Shown here: in pieces, positions 13,850-30,104 of the stretch | Layout of the letters: the number at the start of each line of letters is the position of its first letter | Numbering within the stretch: position 1 is the first letter of the stretch | DNA from: Ianthella basta | Lineage: Eukaryota; Porifera; Demospongiae; Verongiida; Ianthellidae | Reading direction: 5' to 3' | NCBI GenBank assembly: GCA_964019415.1 | Contig: OZ025874.1 | Location: forward strand, 6,735,092-6,799,091 | Length of the DNA: 64,000 bases | Notes under the pieces: model-generated | The model's database searches: none | What the model was told of the DNA's origin: nothing | Seen by the model: only the letters and a program-made list of their open reading frames with translations | Translations under genes and position numbers: made by a program

Positions 13850-14930
13850 GCAATCTGTGCTCAGAAATTAACCTTTTTCTGCTTGCTTGCCACCTACGTA
13901 CAGTATGTACAATAGTTACAATATACATGCATTCCAGCAATCTTTACCATGCATGTGCACAAAGACTATATACATACCAGGTTGCTATACAGCCCATGCA
14001 GGTTAATCTATAGACCATTTCAAAATTACACCACCAAATCATGCACTTTGTTACAGCTGGCAGAAAACATGCATTCAATGTTAAAGATAGAGTTTATGGG
14101 TGTGTCACCAATTGTCAGTGGGCTACCACAGTAACTGTGACGTAGGATTCAGTAGTAGCTCCAGCAAGGAGCTCAGTTAACAACATGCAGTGAAAACAGT
14201 TTAGTGATGAGCAGGATTCTGGCTCAGACATTCTTTACATACAGAATGGAAATTAAGTGAACAAACCATAGCTCTGCTGTCATTTTGTGTCAGAGGATGG
14301 TTGACGGACCCTAAATGCGTGGATTGCTTCTGACCCATTTGTTTAGGACAGAATGATGTGGTAGCAACAATTAGGACAAGCCATTGGTCAGAGGTAAATG
14401 GCAGTAGACGGCAAACAAGCCGAGGAGAGGTATGTAGCTTATATACCGACTACACAGCAGTCTCTGAATCATGTGCCTTCAATGGAGGAAGACAGTATCT
14501 ATACACGACTTGTATGGCCCCCAGTATGAAGCAGGTTGTCAAGATGAAATAGAAACTGGTGGCTCTGGTAAGGGCTGACTGCCACACCTATATAGCTAGC
14601 TTGCAAAGTCAAGAATCTTAAAATAGCCTCAAAATAACTTATAGTATAGTGTCATACGTTACACAATACAAAATAAGTTTTCCAAAGGCACCCGAGGCTG
14701 TCCATTGCTAGCATGCCCAGATAGCTCCAAGGTAAATGACGGGTAATCATATATACTAGCGAGTACCTGCCACACAGTGGCGACAGCCCTCCAACGACAG
14801 TGATCCCACGACAGTGCTCCTCCCACAGCACTTCTATGATGGTGTTTCCAATGGTGACACACTGTAGTCATGGGCCCCAGGTAGACTCTGCCACTCCCAG
14901 TAACAGCTGGTGTAATAGCTCTTCTCTGTT
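13850..14930. promoter_or_regulatory. Upstream flank of gene A, shared with gene C
   Basis: The sequence just upstream of the start (for example 'ttaacctttttctgcttgcttgccacctac') and on to about 14750 is repeated at 44710-45570 upstream of gene C but not upstream of gene B. The promoter is presumably here. No clear TATA box or other motif was recognised. Confidence 0.45.
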
Positions 14931-14939
14931 GCTGCCTCA

Positions 14940-15365
14940 CCCTTGCACTTGTCCTTCTCTGGTCAGCATGTTGCTGCTCCTCCCTCCTCCTCCTGCCCCT
15001 CTCTGTCTCCCTCTCCCTGTCAGCATCTTGCTGCTCCTCCCTCCTCCTCCTGCCCCTCTCTGCCTCCCTCTCCCTGTCGCTTCTTGCTGCTCCTCCCTCC
15101 TCCTCCTGTCCCTCTCTGCCTCCCTCTCCCTGTCAGCTTCTTGCTGTGCCTCCCTCCTCCTCCTGTCCCTCTCTGCCTCCCTCTCCCTGTCAGCTTCTTG
15201 CTGTGCCTCCCTCCTCCTCCTTCCCCTCTCTGTCTCCCTCTCCCTGTCAGCTTCTTGCTGCTCCTCCCTCCTCCTCCTGCCCCTCTCTGCCTCCCTCTCC
15301 CTGTCAGCATCTTGCTGCTCCTCCCTCCTCCTCCTGCTCCTCTCTGCCTCCCTCTCCCTTTTCTT
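14940..15365. repeat. 57-bp minisatellite, pyrimidine-rich on plus strand
   Basis: About seven copies of a 57-base unit ('tcagcttcttgctgctcc' followed by CT-rich sequence). On the minus strand one frame encodes a 19-residue charged repeat rich in Arg, Glu and Gln (core REEQQEADRERE) within an open frame of 167 codons (14937-15440). The unit is a multiple of three, so all frames stay open. One copy near 15078 lacks a base and breaks the frame. Coding status is unproven. Confidence 0.8.
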
Positions 15366-15394
15366 TTGTCTTCTCCTTTTCACATTATAATATG

Positions 15395-15545
15395 GAAGAG
15401 CCCGCCTTCTGCAGGCTTCTACACTACGGCTCTCCTTCATTGCCTCTAGTGTAGCGCGTCACAAAGGAGCCCGCCTTCTGCAGGCTTCTACGCAACTGGC
15501 GCTCCTTCATTGCCTGTAGTGTAGCCCGCGAAAAACATGGCATCT
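15395..15545. repeat. Tandem pair of about 70-bp units
   Basis: The phrase 'agcccgccttctgcaggctt' followed by 'ctccttcattgcct.tagtg' occurs twice in a row. It borders the minisatellite. No function recognised. Confidence 0.6.
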
Positions 15546-15773
15546 TGTTCCCTAAAGGAGGGAATTCTTGCGGCCCTCCCCTTGGGCCCAGCGACTCCTC
15601 TTCAGTCTACCCCCTTATGACACTCTCCATATGTCGCCCCGTAATAATCCGGAGTTTCACGTGGATCGCACACACGCACGCTGCGGGAGAAGTGTTAATC
15701 TACTCGGTCGGACGGTCAGACGGACGGTCGAACAAGCACATTAATATATAGATTCATGCAAGTGTAGCTATAT

Positions 15774-16033
15774 ACTAGAAATAATAAAAATTTTCTACAA
15801 AAATTGTAAGAAAGTAGGAATGGCATAAAAAGGGCCGAAACAAGTCAAGGCTGTTACACAGTGGAGCATTAAGCATGGTCCCTACATGCAAGAAAGTCGC
15901 ACCGTATAGTCCTACACCCTTGAATGTAGGGACAATGGTTAATGCTCCACTGTGTAACAGCCTTTACTTGTTTCTGCCTTTTTTATGCCATCCCTACATT
16001 CTTACAATTTTTGTAGAAACTTTTATTTCTAGT
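15774..16033. mobile_element. Palindromic MITE, about 260 bp
   Basis: Inverted arms start CTAGAAATAATAAAAATTTTC and end with its near complement. The arms share 'ggcataaaaaggg', 'acaagt' and 'acacagtggagcattaa'. A worn relative lies at 30812-30985. There is no coding capacity. Confidence 0.75.
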
Positions 16034-16039
16034 TTCTGC

Positions 16040-17552
16040 ACTTTATATAGCGGGCAGCTAAGCTGAAGCAACACACTTAGTCTCAATCATAGGGCAATGG
16101 TACAGGCATATGTACCGCATTTCTGTAAACCTGGAGCTTAAAGTGAGGGCTAGCACCTAGGTTCTGCGCTAACCTACCGAAAAAAATACGGAAAAGGTGA
16201 CCAGAGGCCAACTGTGTAGTAATTAGAAAATGGCAGGGAAATGCACTACCGCGAATGTCCTTCAAATGGCGCAAAGCTATACCTTTGGCCTGGGATAGCA
16301 ACGAACGCACCTCCAATTGGACATATGGCAGCGTTGCTAGGCTATTGAACTAAATCTGAAGGAGGATTTGGTGAACCAATGTAGCCAAAGCATTCGGTAC
16401 ATCATGTTAAAATGGTGTCTCTTGCGTAGCAACGACTATCGAAGGCCTGGAAACCCTCATTTGTGAAACTTGTTTGCAGAGGTTTCTAACCTACAAAGGA
16501 ATACAGACAGTTTGAGGGCAAATTAAACTGTGGTAAAGGCTTCCTTCTACTCATTATGGTTCGTTCACTACTGCTGTCAGAGAATAAGAATAAGAAGACG
16601 ATACAGGGAAAATGTTGAGGCCGTTTTCTGCTGGAGCACACACTTTCGCAAAGAAGTAAGGTTAGCCCTGAGTTGTATGCAACACATACTTCCTCTTGGG
16701 TAGCCTTCTTTACCGGTTTTCAGCCCTATACAGAGATAGTGCTACTTTTCGTTTGTATTACAGCATACAAACAACGACTGCCATCCCTACATAGTCAACA
16801 CTACCGTGCTGTCTGATAACGCTACTGTGTGTGAATTCATATGAGAAACACAGTGCCCAAAAATTTAACACATCTAGTCTAAAAGGCATGCAGCAAGCAT
16901 TTGCACTAACATTCTGCTAATCTTTCTATGTACAAGTGCAACAAAAGAATAATTATTCATGTGTGAACATACGCAAGAACTTCAGACTTTGACTAACGAT
17001 ACAATACCAAAATAATATGTGGCTACGTTCAAGAACAAGAAGAAGATTGTTAACATCAACCGCGTTGTAGATGTCCGCCTAAAATAGTGAAAGGACTACG
17101 AAGAAATTTGTGTTGTTGTCATAGTTATCAATTGTATCTTAGTATCATTCATGCATAGGCCACAAATCTGCAATAATGATTGGCCACACAGCCATGCATA
17201 GAAGATCTGTGATTAGCTGCTTAGTTGCCCGGAGTCTGCTCCAAATTCCTTCATGGACACGTAAGAAAGGTTACATTTTCTGTGCCGCGTACCGTATTTC
17301 ATCAGTTTGGATACAGCAGATCTGTGCAATCTTGCAACTGCTATCAACCTTGGACAGTTGTTGTGTTTCACATTTATAAATAATGTATTACTTGACCTAG
17401 CTATAGGAATAGAGGCATGCAGCCATGGATTGATTTATGCCAGTCAATTGTCACATGACTTGAATATGAATATTGGAGGGCAGAGTCTCTCATGGTTTCT
17501 GCCAATATTTGCACATAAGACTAAACAGCTCTAATGTCAAATACGATCGTGC
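16040..17552. repeat. Gene-free DNA shared between tandem units
   Basis: 16370-16790 matches 31115-31560 in unit B (for example 'gaaggcctggaaac' and 'acagcatacaaacaac'). 16860-17550 matches 45640-46370 in unit C (for example 'aacttcagactttgact' and 'ggcagagtctctcatggttt'). Unit A therefore joins segments found separately in B and C. No exon recognised. Confidence 0.6.
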
Positions 17553-17640
17553 CTTAGTCTCACGTAGCCAGACCGCCATCTTTGCTCAGACCCAGCCTTC
17601 GCAAAAGACGGTCTGGGAGCTTACGCCGTTTCTTTTTTCC
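17553..17640. mobile_element. Single terminus of the TAGTCT element family
   Basis: Starts TAGTCTCACGTAGCCAGACC, like the left ends of the elements at 30400 and 46424, and interrupts sequence that runs on uninterrupted near 33237 and 47635. A matching right end was not found, so the copy is truncated or its end has drifted. Confidence 0.45.
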
Positions 17641-18925
17641 TGACAGGAGTCCGAGGAAGTTGGGACCGACGATTATTCATGATTCCCTTATAAGGCAGGG
17701 AGGCGGCGCTAACACCTTGCGCTGCGGTCCCTCGCTCTCAGGTGTTAAGCCTGCACGTGACCTCACTGTGTACACAAACATGCAATGATTAGGAACTGAT
17801 CAGGGCACGCTGCAAACAAACACGCACGCACAGTTCACGTTAGTTGGCAGGCTACAAACATAGATTGCTATCTGCCGCCGGCCTAATGCATGCCTAATGC
17901 TATCTCTCATCCTCTACCTCTGCAGCTGAGTGTCCAGAACACAGAACAGCAAAGCTGTAAAAGAACCCAATTGCATGTGTCTTTGCTGCTCTGTGTTCCT
18001 CTCTCCCCCCCCCCCCCTCCCCCCCGTCACAATTTATGTGTAGGGCCTGAGGACAAGGCTGGTATGTAGGTATTTGTCTCTGTGAATAGCCAAGGGTCTA
18101 GCAAATTCATTTTCCTTTTTTCAGACCTAGCTACAGTCTCGCAGTCCACAACATTACTTTGCCAAGCTAAAAGATCAGTCTGACCTTGACTGTGTGGAGA
18201 GTGAGGCGGGTTGCATATCAGCTGTTCAGAACATTAATGAGAACAGCATGCATTACTCAGCCAACTGGATCATAAGATACTCTGTAGTACGCGTACTATA
18301 GAGTTGATTTTGTTAAAATAACAGTAGCTACACGCTGTAATCATCAGTTGGCACCGATCAGCAACCACAGCTGGGTACTGTCATGGCACAACAGCACAGT
18401 ATTAAATATATATAGGTATAGGAATGTGCTGCGCATGAACAATGCCATCGATTACCGGGCGGTGCGTGTGTGTGGTGCGTGCACAGCAAGAGCACTCACC
18501 TATTTGCTCATTGACAACTAGCGTATACACAAGGCAGGCTGTTCAAGGCCCTTTGATTCGTCCTTTGTCAGCAGTCGCGTGCAACTGAACATGCAACCAA
18601 TGCCAGCCCGTGAGACTGCCCACATACAGCATAAACGAGCTGTCGTAAGCAGGCGTTTCCCCCCACTGACACGTGTTGATGACGTTAATTTATCCACGTG
18701 AGCTTTCTGTAATGCAAGCTAGGTATGCCACATTATACACCGTCAGTTAATATCGCAAAATAAAAGCATATAGGGCGGCTTAGTGTACTATAATTGTAAC
18801 TAATATGCTGATCTGTCACTCGTGCAATCTATAGCTATTGTTAGTTCGAAGAAATGATCGCTAGCAGATAATACCTATCATGCAATGTTGGTGGGCAATG
18901 TTCTGCATTCTTGATTGACCTGCAG
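17641..18925. other. No recognisable gene
   Basis: Intergenic DNA with a C-rich homopolymer at about 18002-18025. No conserved frame, RNA gene or long repeat was recognised. Confidence 0.35.
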
Positions 18926-18929
18926 CTGG

Positions 18930-19260
18930 CTCGAGCTGCATGATGGAGCATTCCTTGTACCAACAGTTGGTCAAGAGGAAGGGGTGGGTGGTCCAGCATA
19001 GTTGTGGGTGGGAGACTTTGAGGGTACTGGAAAACACACCCTTGTTGAAGCAGTTCTGAGGTACTTATTCAAAATATATGCACTTCCACATTCACATGTA
19101 GCTATACTGCTTCCTGATGTATGTCCTCACTCCCCCCTCACATTCTTTACCCATCTCATCCCTAGCTGTTCCAGATTCATCTCCACCCACTCACTGCTGT
19201 ACATCCACTTGATATCCTCCTACTCTTTGGTTTGTGCTCCCAACATTGTTCAAGTTTTTT
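18930..19260 (-). pseudogene. Decayed remnant of the EFA6 3' exons
   Basis: Two stretches resemble the 3' part of the EFA6 gene. 18940-18990 ('gcattccttgtaccaacagttggtcaa') resembles 33845-33890 and 48300-48330, just beyond the EFA6 stop. 19130-19240 resembles 34345-34460 and 48800-48910, which hold the coiled-coil exon. The intervening exons are not recognisable. I read it as the oldest or most decayed copy of the EFA6 tail, lying between units A and B just as the clearer pseudogene lies between units B and C. Confidence 0.5.
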
Positions 19261-19487
19261 CAAATTCTCCATGCAGAGAATTATAATGCACCTGCGCAGT
19301 CAAGTACGCACAAGTGCTCTAAGTAGGGCATGTAGTTAACACATGCAGAGTAAAATTTAAAGATGCAAGTCATGCACACAACTGGCAGTTATAGAGTTGT
19401 ACATACGTACAGGCAGGCACAAATTAAGACATGCATAATGCCCGCAGACTGATCTACATGTGAAGACTGATGCATGCATAATGTATA

Positions 19488-19700
19488 CAGTGGTTTCACA
19501 ATTTCTAGTCCCGATTGACAATTGCGCATTGCACTCGATCACGTGAGTAAAGTATTGGAACAATAGGCCCATACCAGGAGCACTCCTGCCTGTATATATA
19601 CGTAGATCGTAGCACGTGTGAGCCTTTCGTTCCAAGACTTTACTCATGTGATCAGTGCAATGTGCAAATGTGAATCAGGACTAGAAATCATGAAACCACA
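19488..19700. mobile_element. Palindromic MITE, TA target site, copy 2
   Basis: Same element as 3052-3256, with left end CAGTGGTTTCACAATTTCTAGT preceded by TA. The right end has drifted ('gaaaccacatgc'). It occupies the matching position of the next tandem unit, so the insertion probably predates the duplication. Confidence 0.7.
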
Positions 19701-20372
19701 TGCATGGGTCCACGTATGTATACAATGTCAATATCTCCACGTACATTATAGGATGTCCCACCATCTCTTCAGAATTATACCTACCTGAGTCTTCTGCACA
19801 AGTCATACATAATTATAAAGAAGACAACATGTATATATGTTACGCTATGTATACATGCAATTGCAACCCGTCAGCTGCTTGCTAACCACTAGCTCTTCAA
19901 TCCATGCAGCAGACATATGAAAGAGGAGCTTGAGGAAGGATGGCATTACCACTGTTAGCAAATTTCTGAGCACAACCAGTAGGACGTTCTGACTGAAAAG
20001 TATATAACATCAACTGCACTAACAAACTCTACAAAATGGGTCAATTACAGTAGAGACTACAAAGGTTGTGAAGGAGTGTATTACAAAAGCCTATTGTACA
20101 AAGATACTGCACTATGAACTATATAAAATGGGTCTTCAATAGGTCAGTTGTCCCTTTAATGGGTCAGTGGCCAGTTCTGTGGTAGCCACAATACACAAGT
20201 AGTTTCTTCTGGCTCCACATCTTAGGGTAATCCCTTATGCTCACTTGCCAGTCCAGTGCCCCCCACACACACTGTGTAGGAACATCTCTCAAAACTGAAA
20301 CAGAACACAAGAATATGAGTAATCCACCTTGTGAACACGCAAAAGACAATCCATGTGTGTCCACTAAGTGTT
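19701..20372. repeat. Left flank of tandem unit B
   Basis: Diverged copy of 3340-3905, sharing 'aaaagcctattgtacaaag', 'atgggtcagtg' and 'aaaagacaat..ccatgtgtgtcc'. No gene recognised. Confidence 0.55.
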
Positions 20373-20376
20373 ACAT

Positions 20377-20535
20377 AAAGTGGGCTAGGAGTGCTTTTTG
20401 CGATTTATGGCTTGAGATGTGGGGATCGAGTTGCTGATAAGGCACGAGGCAAAGCGGAGTGCTTTATCATGCAACAAGACCCTCACACCAAGTGCCACAA
20501 ATAGCATAAAGCACTCCTAGCCCATTTTCCACTTT
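20377..20535. mobile_element. Inverted-repeat MITE, about 160 bp
   Basis: Left arm 'aaagtgggctaggagtgctt' and right arm 'aagcactcctagcccatttt' are complementary, as are inner segments around 'gcgatttatggc' and 'gccacaaatagc'. It is absent from the matching place in unit A (near 3905). Confidence 0.65.
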
Positions 20536-20542
20536 TAATTAT

Positions 20543-21229
20543 ATAGAGTGACTTGTGCAGGGTGTGACAGTCGGCCTTCAGTCTTCCATTTTCTAATTGC
20601 ATCATCTGCAAGCCATATTTGGTCAATTCCATTGCATCATCTGTAATCCAATTGGTTGACAAACTTGCCTCACATTCTCATCAGAAGGAAGGAAGAGCGA
20701 AACGAATAGGGCAAAAACGCTCCTCCGCTGGCGAGAAGACTCTCAATGAGCCTCAATAGAACAGGCCCAAGCTGCGCTTTGTTTTTTATCACCGTGGAAG
20801 AACAACAATTTGCTGCCGTTGTTGCTGTCTCTTCTGCCAGCTAGCTAGCTAGTGCGAAGATGCCTACTTGGACTGCCAATTCAAGAGACGCAAAAGGGAC
20901 TTGCGAAGCACCCTCCCTCTGCCGTTAGAGCACTTGTTGCTGCCTTTCAAAAGTAAAGGATGAGTAGCAGGCTAGGCTTTCACTTACAGAGTGGCAAGGT
21001 CATACTTTGGCAGAAATGAAGACAAACGTTTGAAATTCACGATCACAGTAGACCGCACTGGACAGGATCCACCTCTAGGAGTTTGAGTGTTTGTGTTTCT
21101 TGCTAGCGTACTTATGGCACACTAGTGTTCTTTAGTGTTCCATAAAAGACAGCCATAAAGCACACTGCAGGATTGTGCAATATAAAGTATTCAAAACTTT
21201 TTTGATCTGCCCACACAAGTCACTCTATA
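20543..21229. mobile_element. Short-TIR element, about 690 bp, non-coding
   Basis: Ends TATAGAGTGACTTGTG and CACAAGTCACTCTATA are exact inverted repeats about 690 bases apart. The interior has no long open frame. The element and its neighbour at 20377 are missing from unit A, where the flanks are closer together, which supports insertion after the duplication. Confidence 0.6.
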
Positions 21230-21239
21230 GGACAGCCCA

Positions 21240-24700
<3,461 letters not shown>

Positions 24701-24731
24701 CCACATACAGGTACGTATATATGTAATTATG

Positions 24732-27700
24732 CTAATAACTATGACATCCCTCATCTCCAAGTGGGTCCACCGAAGGTGAGGGAGTGGGGGTAGCTGTGAG
24801 GGAGGGAGGAGGTTGGACCTGTCAGTTGACATAAACAGTACATTGCTACATTTTGTGTTACAGAGTGAGAAAGACAACGAGGACAATTGCCCTACACTTG
24901 CATGCAGGCAGCTACATATGTATGCCATTGCTACATAACAATGAATGTGCGTGCACACTAGAGCACCTTGGCTTTCCTCACCTCCTTCCTTGGAATCCAG
25001 TCTTGTCCTGATCCGTTTGGCCACCTCTGGACCTACTGCCTCTCCCACCACATCAAGCACCGCCCCCCAGGTGCGGGGGAGGGACCCAGTGCCTGGCAAC
25101 TGCTGCAGCCACTGGTTGAATAGCTCACGGCAGCACACCTCAACACGGCCTTGCTCACTGGCAGCAATTGCAGCTCGCTTCTCATATGACACTCGCAAGT
25201 AGTCTGCAACCTCCTCCCACTGGGCGGCTGTAAAGGGGACCACGTGTTCCTGCAGAGCAGCTAGTTCAGGGGTGCTCTGCAGAAGGGGGGTGGGACTAGA
25301 GGGTGTGGCCTCACTACTCTGTACACTGGACTGGATCCGCTCCACTGCTACTGGGCCACAGGCTTTCCTGACAGCCTCCAAGACCACACCCTCCTCCTTC
25401 TTTTTCCCTCCAGTGTCACGGTCAAGCCTCAGCCAGCGATAGAGGGATTCACGACAACAGTCACTTATCAGATGTTTTTCAACCTTAATCACATCCAGCA
25501 CTGTTGAGTTGACACCCAGGTGCAGTGCAAAGTTATACCATTTCACTCCAACGTGGCGCACTACATGGGAGACAAACTGGGGGGACAGTTGGGATGAGAG
25601 AGGCAGAGGAGTGGGAGTGGCTCCTGCAGAATGAGGGCAAGGGAAAGCATAATTATGTAAGGAACTGAAAGAGTACCAGCTGTGCATGACTAGACAATGA
25701 ATACTAAGTGACTTACCAACTTCTGGTGGATAAAGGTGAAAGGGTACACTGCGTCTCACAGAAGTGGACTGCCACTGTGGGATGGAAGTGAGTGCCTTTG
25801 TGTGAAAAACTACATTACAAAGCACAACTACACAGCTGAAATGCATTGAGTACCGACCAACAAGCACCTCATCCATCAACACAACTTGTTGCACTATCGG
25901 AGTAAGAATGTCTTGTGTGACTGCTAAATTACTGTATAGTTTAAGCAAACTGTGCATAAGGCTGTGCACAGACAAACTCACTGAACTATTTCCAATTCCA
26001 CAAATTTTCTGGGTCAATAGGTCCATTCTCAGTTTGGTTTCAAAATGGCCGAGTATCTCCAGCAGTGTCCCCCAACTGGCTGCCTTGTCATGCTCCAACC
26101 AGTAGATGAGGACCTCTAGGTACCTGTCCTCACAAGAGGAGTGGGTGGAGGAAATGTGGGTTAGGGCTTCTAGGGGGATTCTGAGTGAAATCCCTAAGCG
26201 CCGCCATCGTTCAACATTGACAAGACCAATGACATAAGTGGATATTACACTCAAGTCTGGCCTCTGGTCAAATATCTTCTGCTGACGGATGTATGACTCC
26301 TCGGTGGCTGTTCCCTGTTCAGCTGTGGTGGCCCTCCCAACTGACAACTGACCAACCCATTCCTGCACTGCCTGTGGTCCAAATGGACCAGACTTCAGCT
26401 GCATCAAAACCTGATGGTTGAGGACAGACTGCCTGTGTTGCCACCTAATTTCCTCTGGAATCAAGAACCGGCTCCCATTTCTCCCTCCAGCTCTACTGAT
26501 AATGGTGACTGCCTCACCCAATCCAAGCTCTTCTGCCAAGTCCAGAGGGCTCAGCCCATTGGGAAGCCATTCATTGAGGCTATGACAGAATGGGTCATTG
26601 GTGGTGAGAAAGTTAATCACTTCAGTATATTTGTTGCTGCTGTGATCCATGCAAATGTGATGAAGGCCCCCTCTGCACCACATAGCAATGACTGCCAATT
26701 GCAAAGGGTTCAGTTTACTCACAGGCAATATTTGCAAAATGTTGCTTGTGTGCTGTCTAAATTGAGCTGGAAATAGCTGCTTCAAGCGATCTGTGAAGTA
26801 CTGTGGCTCAGTGGCTGTGAGTATTTCACTCAAGCATTCCAAAACCTCCACATCTCCATGTATTGCAGCCAAACATGCCAGTTTACTTGGGTTAACTAGC
26901 TGGTGCTTTGAGAAGGTGGAAAGGACCTTTCTGAGGTTCTTTGGTGTTCTCACCAGGTTTCGTCGTGTTTGTAGCTTAATGCTGCTTCTCATGGTATTGA
27001 ACAAGATGAATTCAAACACAGAAATAATGGCACCCCCACGGTCAGAGAATAAGTATGGAGACTGTATTTTAATGCCAAGCTCCAGACAGAGGGCAAAGTC
27101 AACAATCATCTCATCTGGCTTTCGAACTGGTAGGAACACAGTACCACGCAACAAGCTTCCGGTGACTCGATATCCTAAAAGCCTTACAATATCCAACACT
27201 GTCCCAAGCAGAGGTGCTTCAGCCTTCTCATCAGCACCCAGCTTGATGAGTGCATTGAAACAAGGAAATTGTGCACAAAGAACAGCATAATGCAATGGTC
27301 TGAGATCATAGTAATCTCTTCGAGACACATTGCAACCTGTTTTTTTCAGTTGACAAAGTAACTTAATTTTCCCTCCCACTGCAGCCAAATGAAGTAGTGT
27401 CTGACCATCTGTGGTCACCCCATCCAAAGGAAACCCTTCTTCAAACATCACCTGCACGGTCTGCCAGTGGCCACGTGCTGCTGCTGATAGGACAGGATTT
27501 CCAAACGTGCCACCATCTGCATCTTTATCTGCTCCGTATCTGACTAGCATCCGCACTGTTTCTGTCTCCCCTCGGCTGGCTGCATAATCCAATGGAGTAT
27601 TATTTGCATTGTCCAAAGCATGAACACTACACCCTCTACCTAGTAACTCACCAATGACTTCAACATATCCATACTGAGCTGCAGCATGTAATACACTGCA

Positions 27701-30100
27701 GCCATTGCTAGCCACCTTATCCACAGGACAGCCTTCCTTCAACATTGCCCTTACAGTTGCCACATGACCAAACCCTGCTGCTTGGTGAAGTGGAGTACCC
27801 TTCAAACCAGCCACTACATCTTTCTTTGCCCCATGTCGAATCAGCTCTAATGTTGCCTCTGTGTGCCCCAACCTTGCTGTCACAAACAATGGAGTTTCAC
27901 CATAATTATCTGCTAAGTCAATAATGTCATTCCCGTCTGCACTCAAAATCTCTCTGATCACTTCCACACTGCCATTTTCTGCTGCAAAATGTAAAACACT
28001 GGAACTAGTGGTGGCCACCACATCCACAGGACAACCTGCTTCCAGCAAGGCCTTAACAGTTAACAAATGACCATACACTGCAGCTTGATGAAGTGGAGTA
28101 CCAAACCTACCAGCAACTACGGCCTTCTCTGCCCCTTGTCCGATCAACTCCAATGCAGCTTCAGTATGCCCATCCTCTGCTGCCCTGTGCAGCGGAGTCA
28201 CGCTATTAATGGCTGCTAGTACATTAATGTCACAACCTGTACTACACACCTCTCTAATCACTTCAGCATTGCCACATGCAACTGCAAAATGCAAAACACT
28301 GATACCTTGGCTACTCATAATATCCACAGGACAGCCTGCCTTCAACATTGCCCTCACAGTTGACACATGGCCATGCCTAGCAGCTTGGTGAAGTGGAGTA
28401 CCTGCTTCACCAGCAACTATGTCTTTCTTTGCTCCAAGTTTGATTAACTCCACTGCTGCCTCTGTACAACCATTTACTGCTGCTACATATAGTGGAGTCA
28501 AACCGTTCTTGTCTGCTGTGTTAATGTCGCACCCTGTACTACAGACAGCCCTTATCACTTCAACGTTACCACCTTGAGCAGCAGCATGCAAAACAATGTC
28601 ACCATTGCTATCCACCACATCCACAGGACAGCCTTTCTTCAACATTGCCTTCACTGTTGACACATGACCATGCAATGCAGCTACATGAAGTGGAGTACCA
28701 ATCTTATCAGTGACTATGGCCTTCTCTGCCCCTTGCCTCATCAACTCCAATGCTGCCTCTGTGTTCCCATTTACCGCTGCCACATGCAGTGGAGTTTTAT
28801 CGTGATTATCTTTAGCATTAATGTCACACCCAGTGCTCATGACCTCCCTAATCATTTCTGTATTGCAACTGTCAACTGCAGCATGCAAAACAGTGTAACC
28901 ATCACTAGCTGTAACATCCACAGGACAACCTGCTTTCAACATTGCCTTTACAGTTGACACATGACCAAACAAAACAGCTTGATGAAGTGGAGTACCACAT
29001 GTAACAGCAACTACGGCCTTCTTTGCCCCACGTCTTATTAACTCCAATGCTGCCTTAGTCTTCCCTTCCCCTGCTGCTACATGCAGTGGAGTCCCACCAG
29101 CAATGTCTTTCGTGTCAATGTCACACCCTGCACTCAACACCATCCCAATCACTTTAACATTATCACCTAGAGCTGCAGCATGCAAAACACTGTAACCAGT
29201 ACTCGTCATCACATCCACGGGACAGCCTGCCTTAAGCATTGCCTCCACAGTTGATGCATGACCACACAATGCAGCTACATGAAGTGGAGTACCTCTTACA
29301 GGCATCATGATGTTGTCTGCCCCACAACTTATCAAATATAGTGCTGCCTTTGTCTTCCCAGCACTTGCTGATACATGCAAAGGAGACCTGCCATCACAAC
29401 TTGTTGCATTAATGTCAAAACCTGTACTCAATACAATCCTAATCACTTCAGTGTCGCCGCTACGAGCTGCAGCATGCAAAACACTGCAGCCATTGCTGTC
29501 CACCACATCCACAGGACAGCCTGCCTTCAACATTGCCTTCACAGTTGACACATGACCACGCACTGCAGCTTGGTGAAGTGGAGTACCAACCTCACCAGCA
29601 ACTATGGCTTTTGCAGCCCCACGTTGAATCAACTGCAATGCTGCCTCAGTCTTCCCACGCACTGCTGCTACATGCAGTGGAGTCCTACCATCATTAGCTG
29701 CTTTATTAACATCACACCCTGTACTCAACACCACCCTAATCACTTCAGCATTACCACCTCCAGCTGCAAAATGCAAAACACTGCAACCATCACAACAAGT
29801 CACATCCACAGGACACCCAACCTTTAACAAAGCGGTAACAGTTGAAACATGACCATAAACAGCAGCTTGATGAAGTGGAGTACCAAATGCACCAGCAATT
29901 ATGGCTTTCCTTGCCCCAAGTCGTATCAGTTCCAAACCTGTTTCCGTGTAACCACCCCTAGCAGCTAAATGCAGAAGAGTACGGCCATCTTCCTGTGTAC
30001 AGTTTACAGATACGCCACGTGCAATTAATCGACAAAGTACATCTGTTAAACCACTGCTTGCTGAGAGTATAGCTAACTCATCCAGCTGCCTGTAGGCCAT
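24732..30100 (-). CDS. Ankyrin-repeat protein with three death domains, last one truncated (gene B)
   Basis: Coding exons are complement join(24732..24793, 24982..25623, 25717..25774, 25982..30100), 1626 residues, with junctions and phases (0, 1, 1) identical in pattern to gene A. The ATG at 30100 follows a possible acceptor ('ctaatttcag'), so a 5' UTR intron is likely. Exon 1 carries about eight three-ankyrin supra-units, the degenerate ankyrin stretch and death domain 1. The 58-base linker exon has the same length as in A and C. Exon 3 has two death domains with the same layout as gene A. The last exon begins like the final death-domain exon of A and C (Thr-Pro-Thr-Pro-Ser...Asp-Pro-Leu) but after about 15 codons runs into unrelated sequence and a TAG. 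A long open frame also reads through the introns into the CA repeat. I reject that version because the conserved splice sites agree better. Confidence 0.8.
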
Positions 30101-30104
30101 TTTC

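Noticed and set aside
13850-15440. An additional upstream exon for gene A in the charged minisatellite
   Set aside because: The start ATG of the giant exon is shared with gene C, which lacks this minisatellite, and no good donor links the two.
14800-15454. Ser/Leu/Pro-rich plus-strand proteins over the 57-bp minisatellite
   Set aside because: All frames are open because of the repeat. The only frame of any interest is on the minus strand, and it is broken in one unit.
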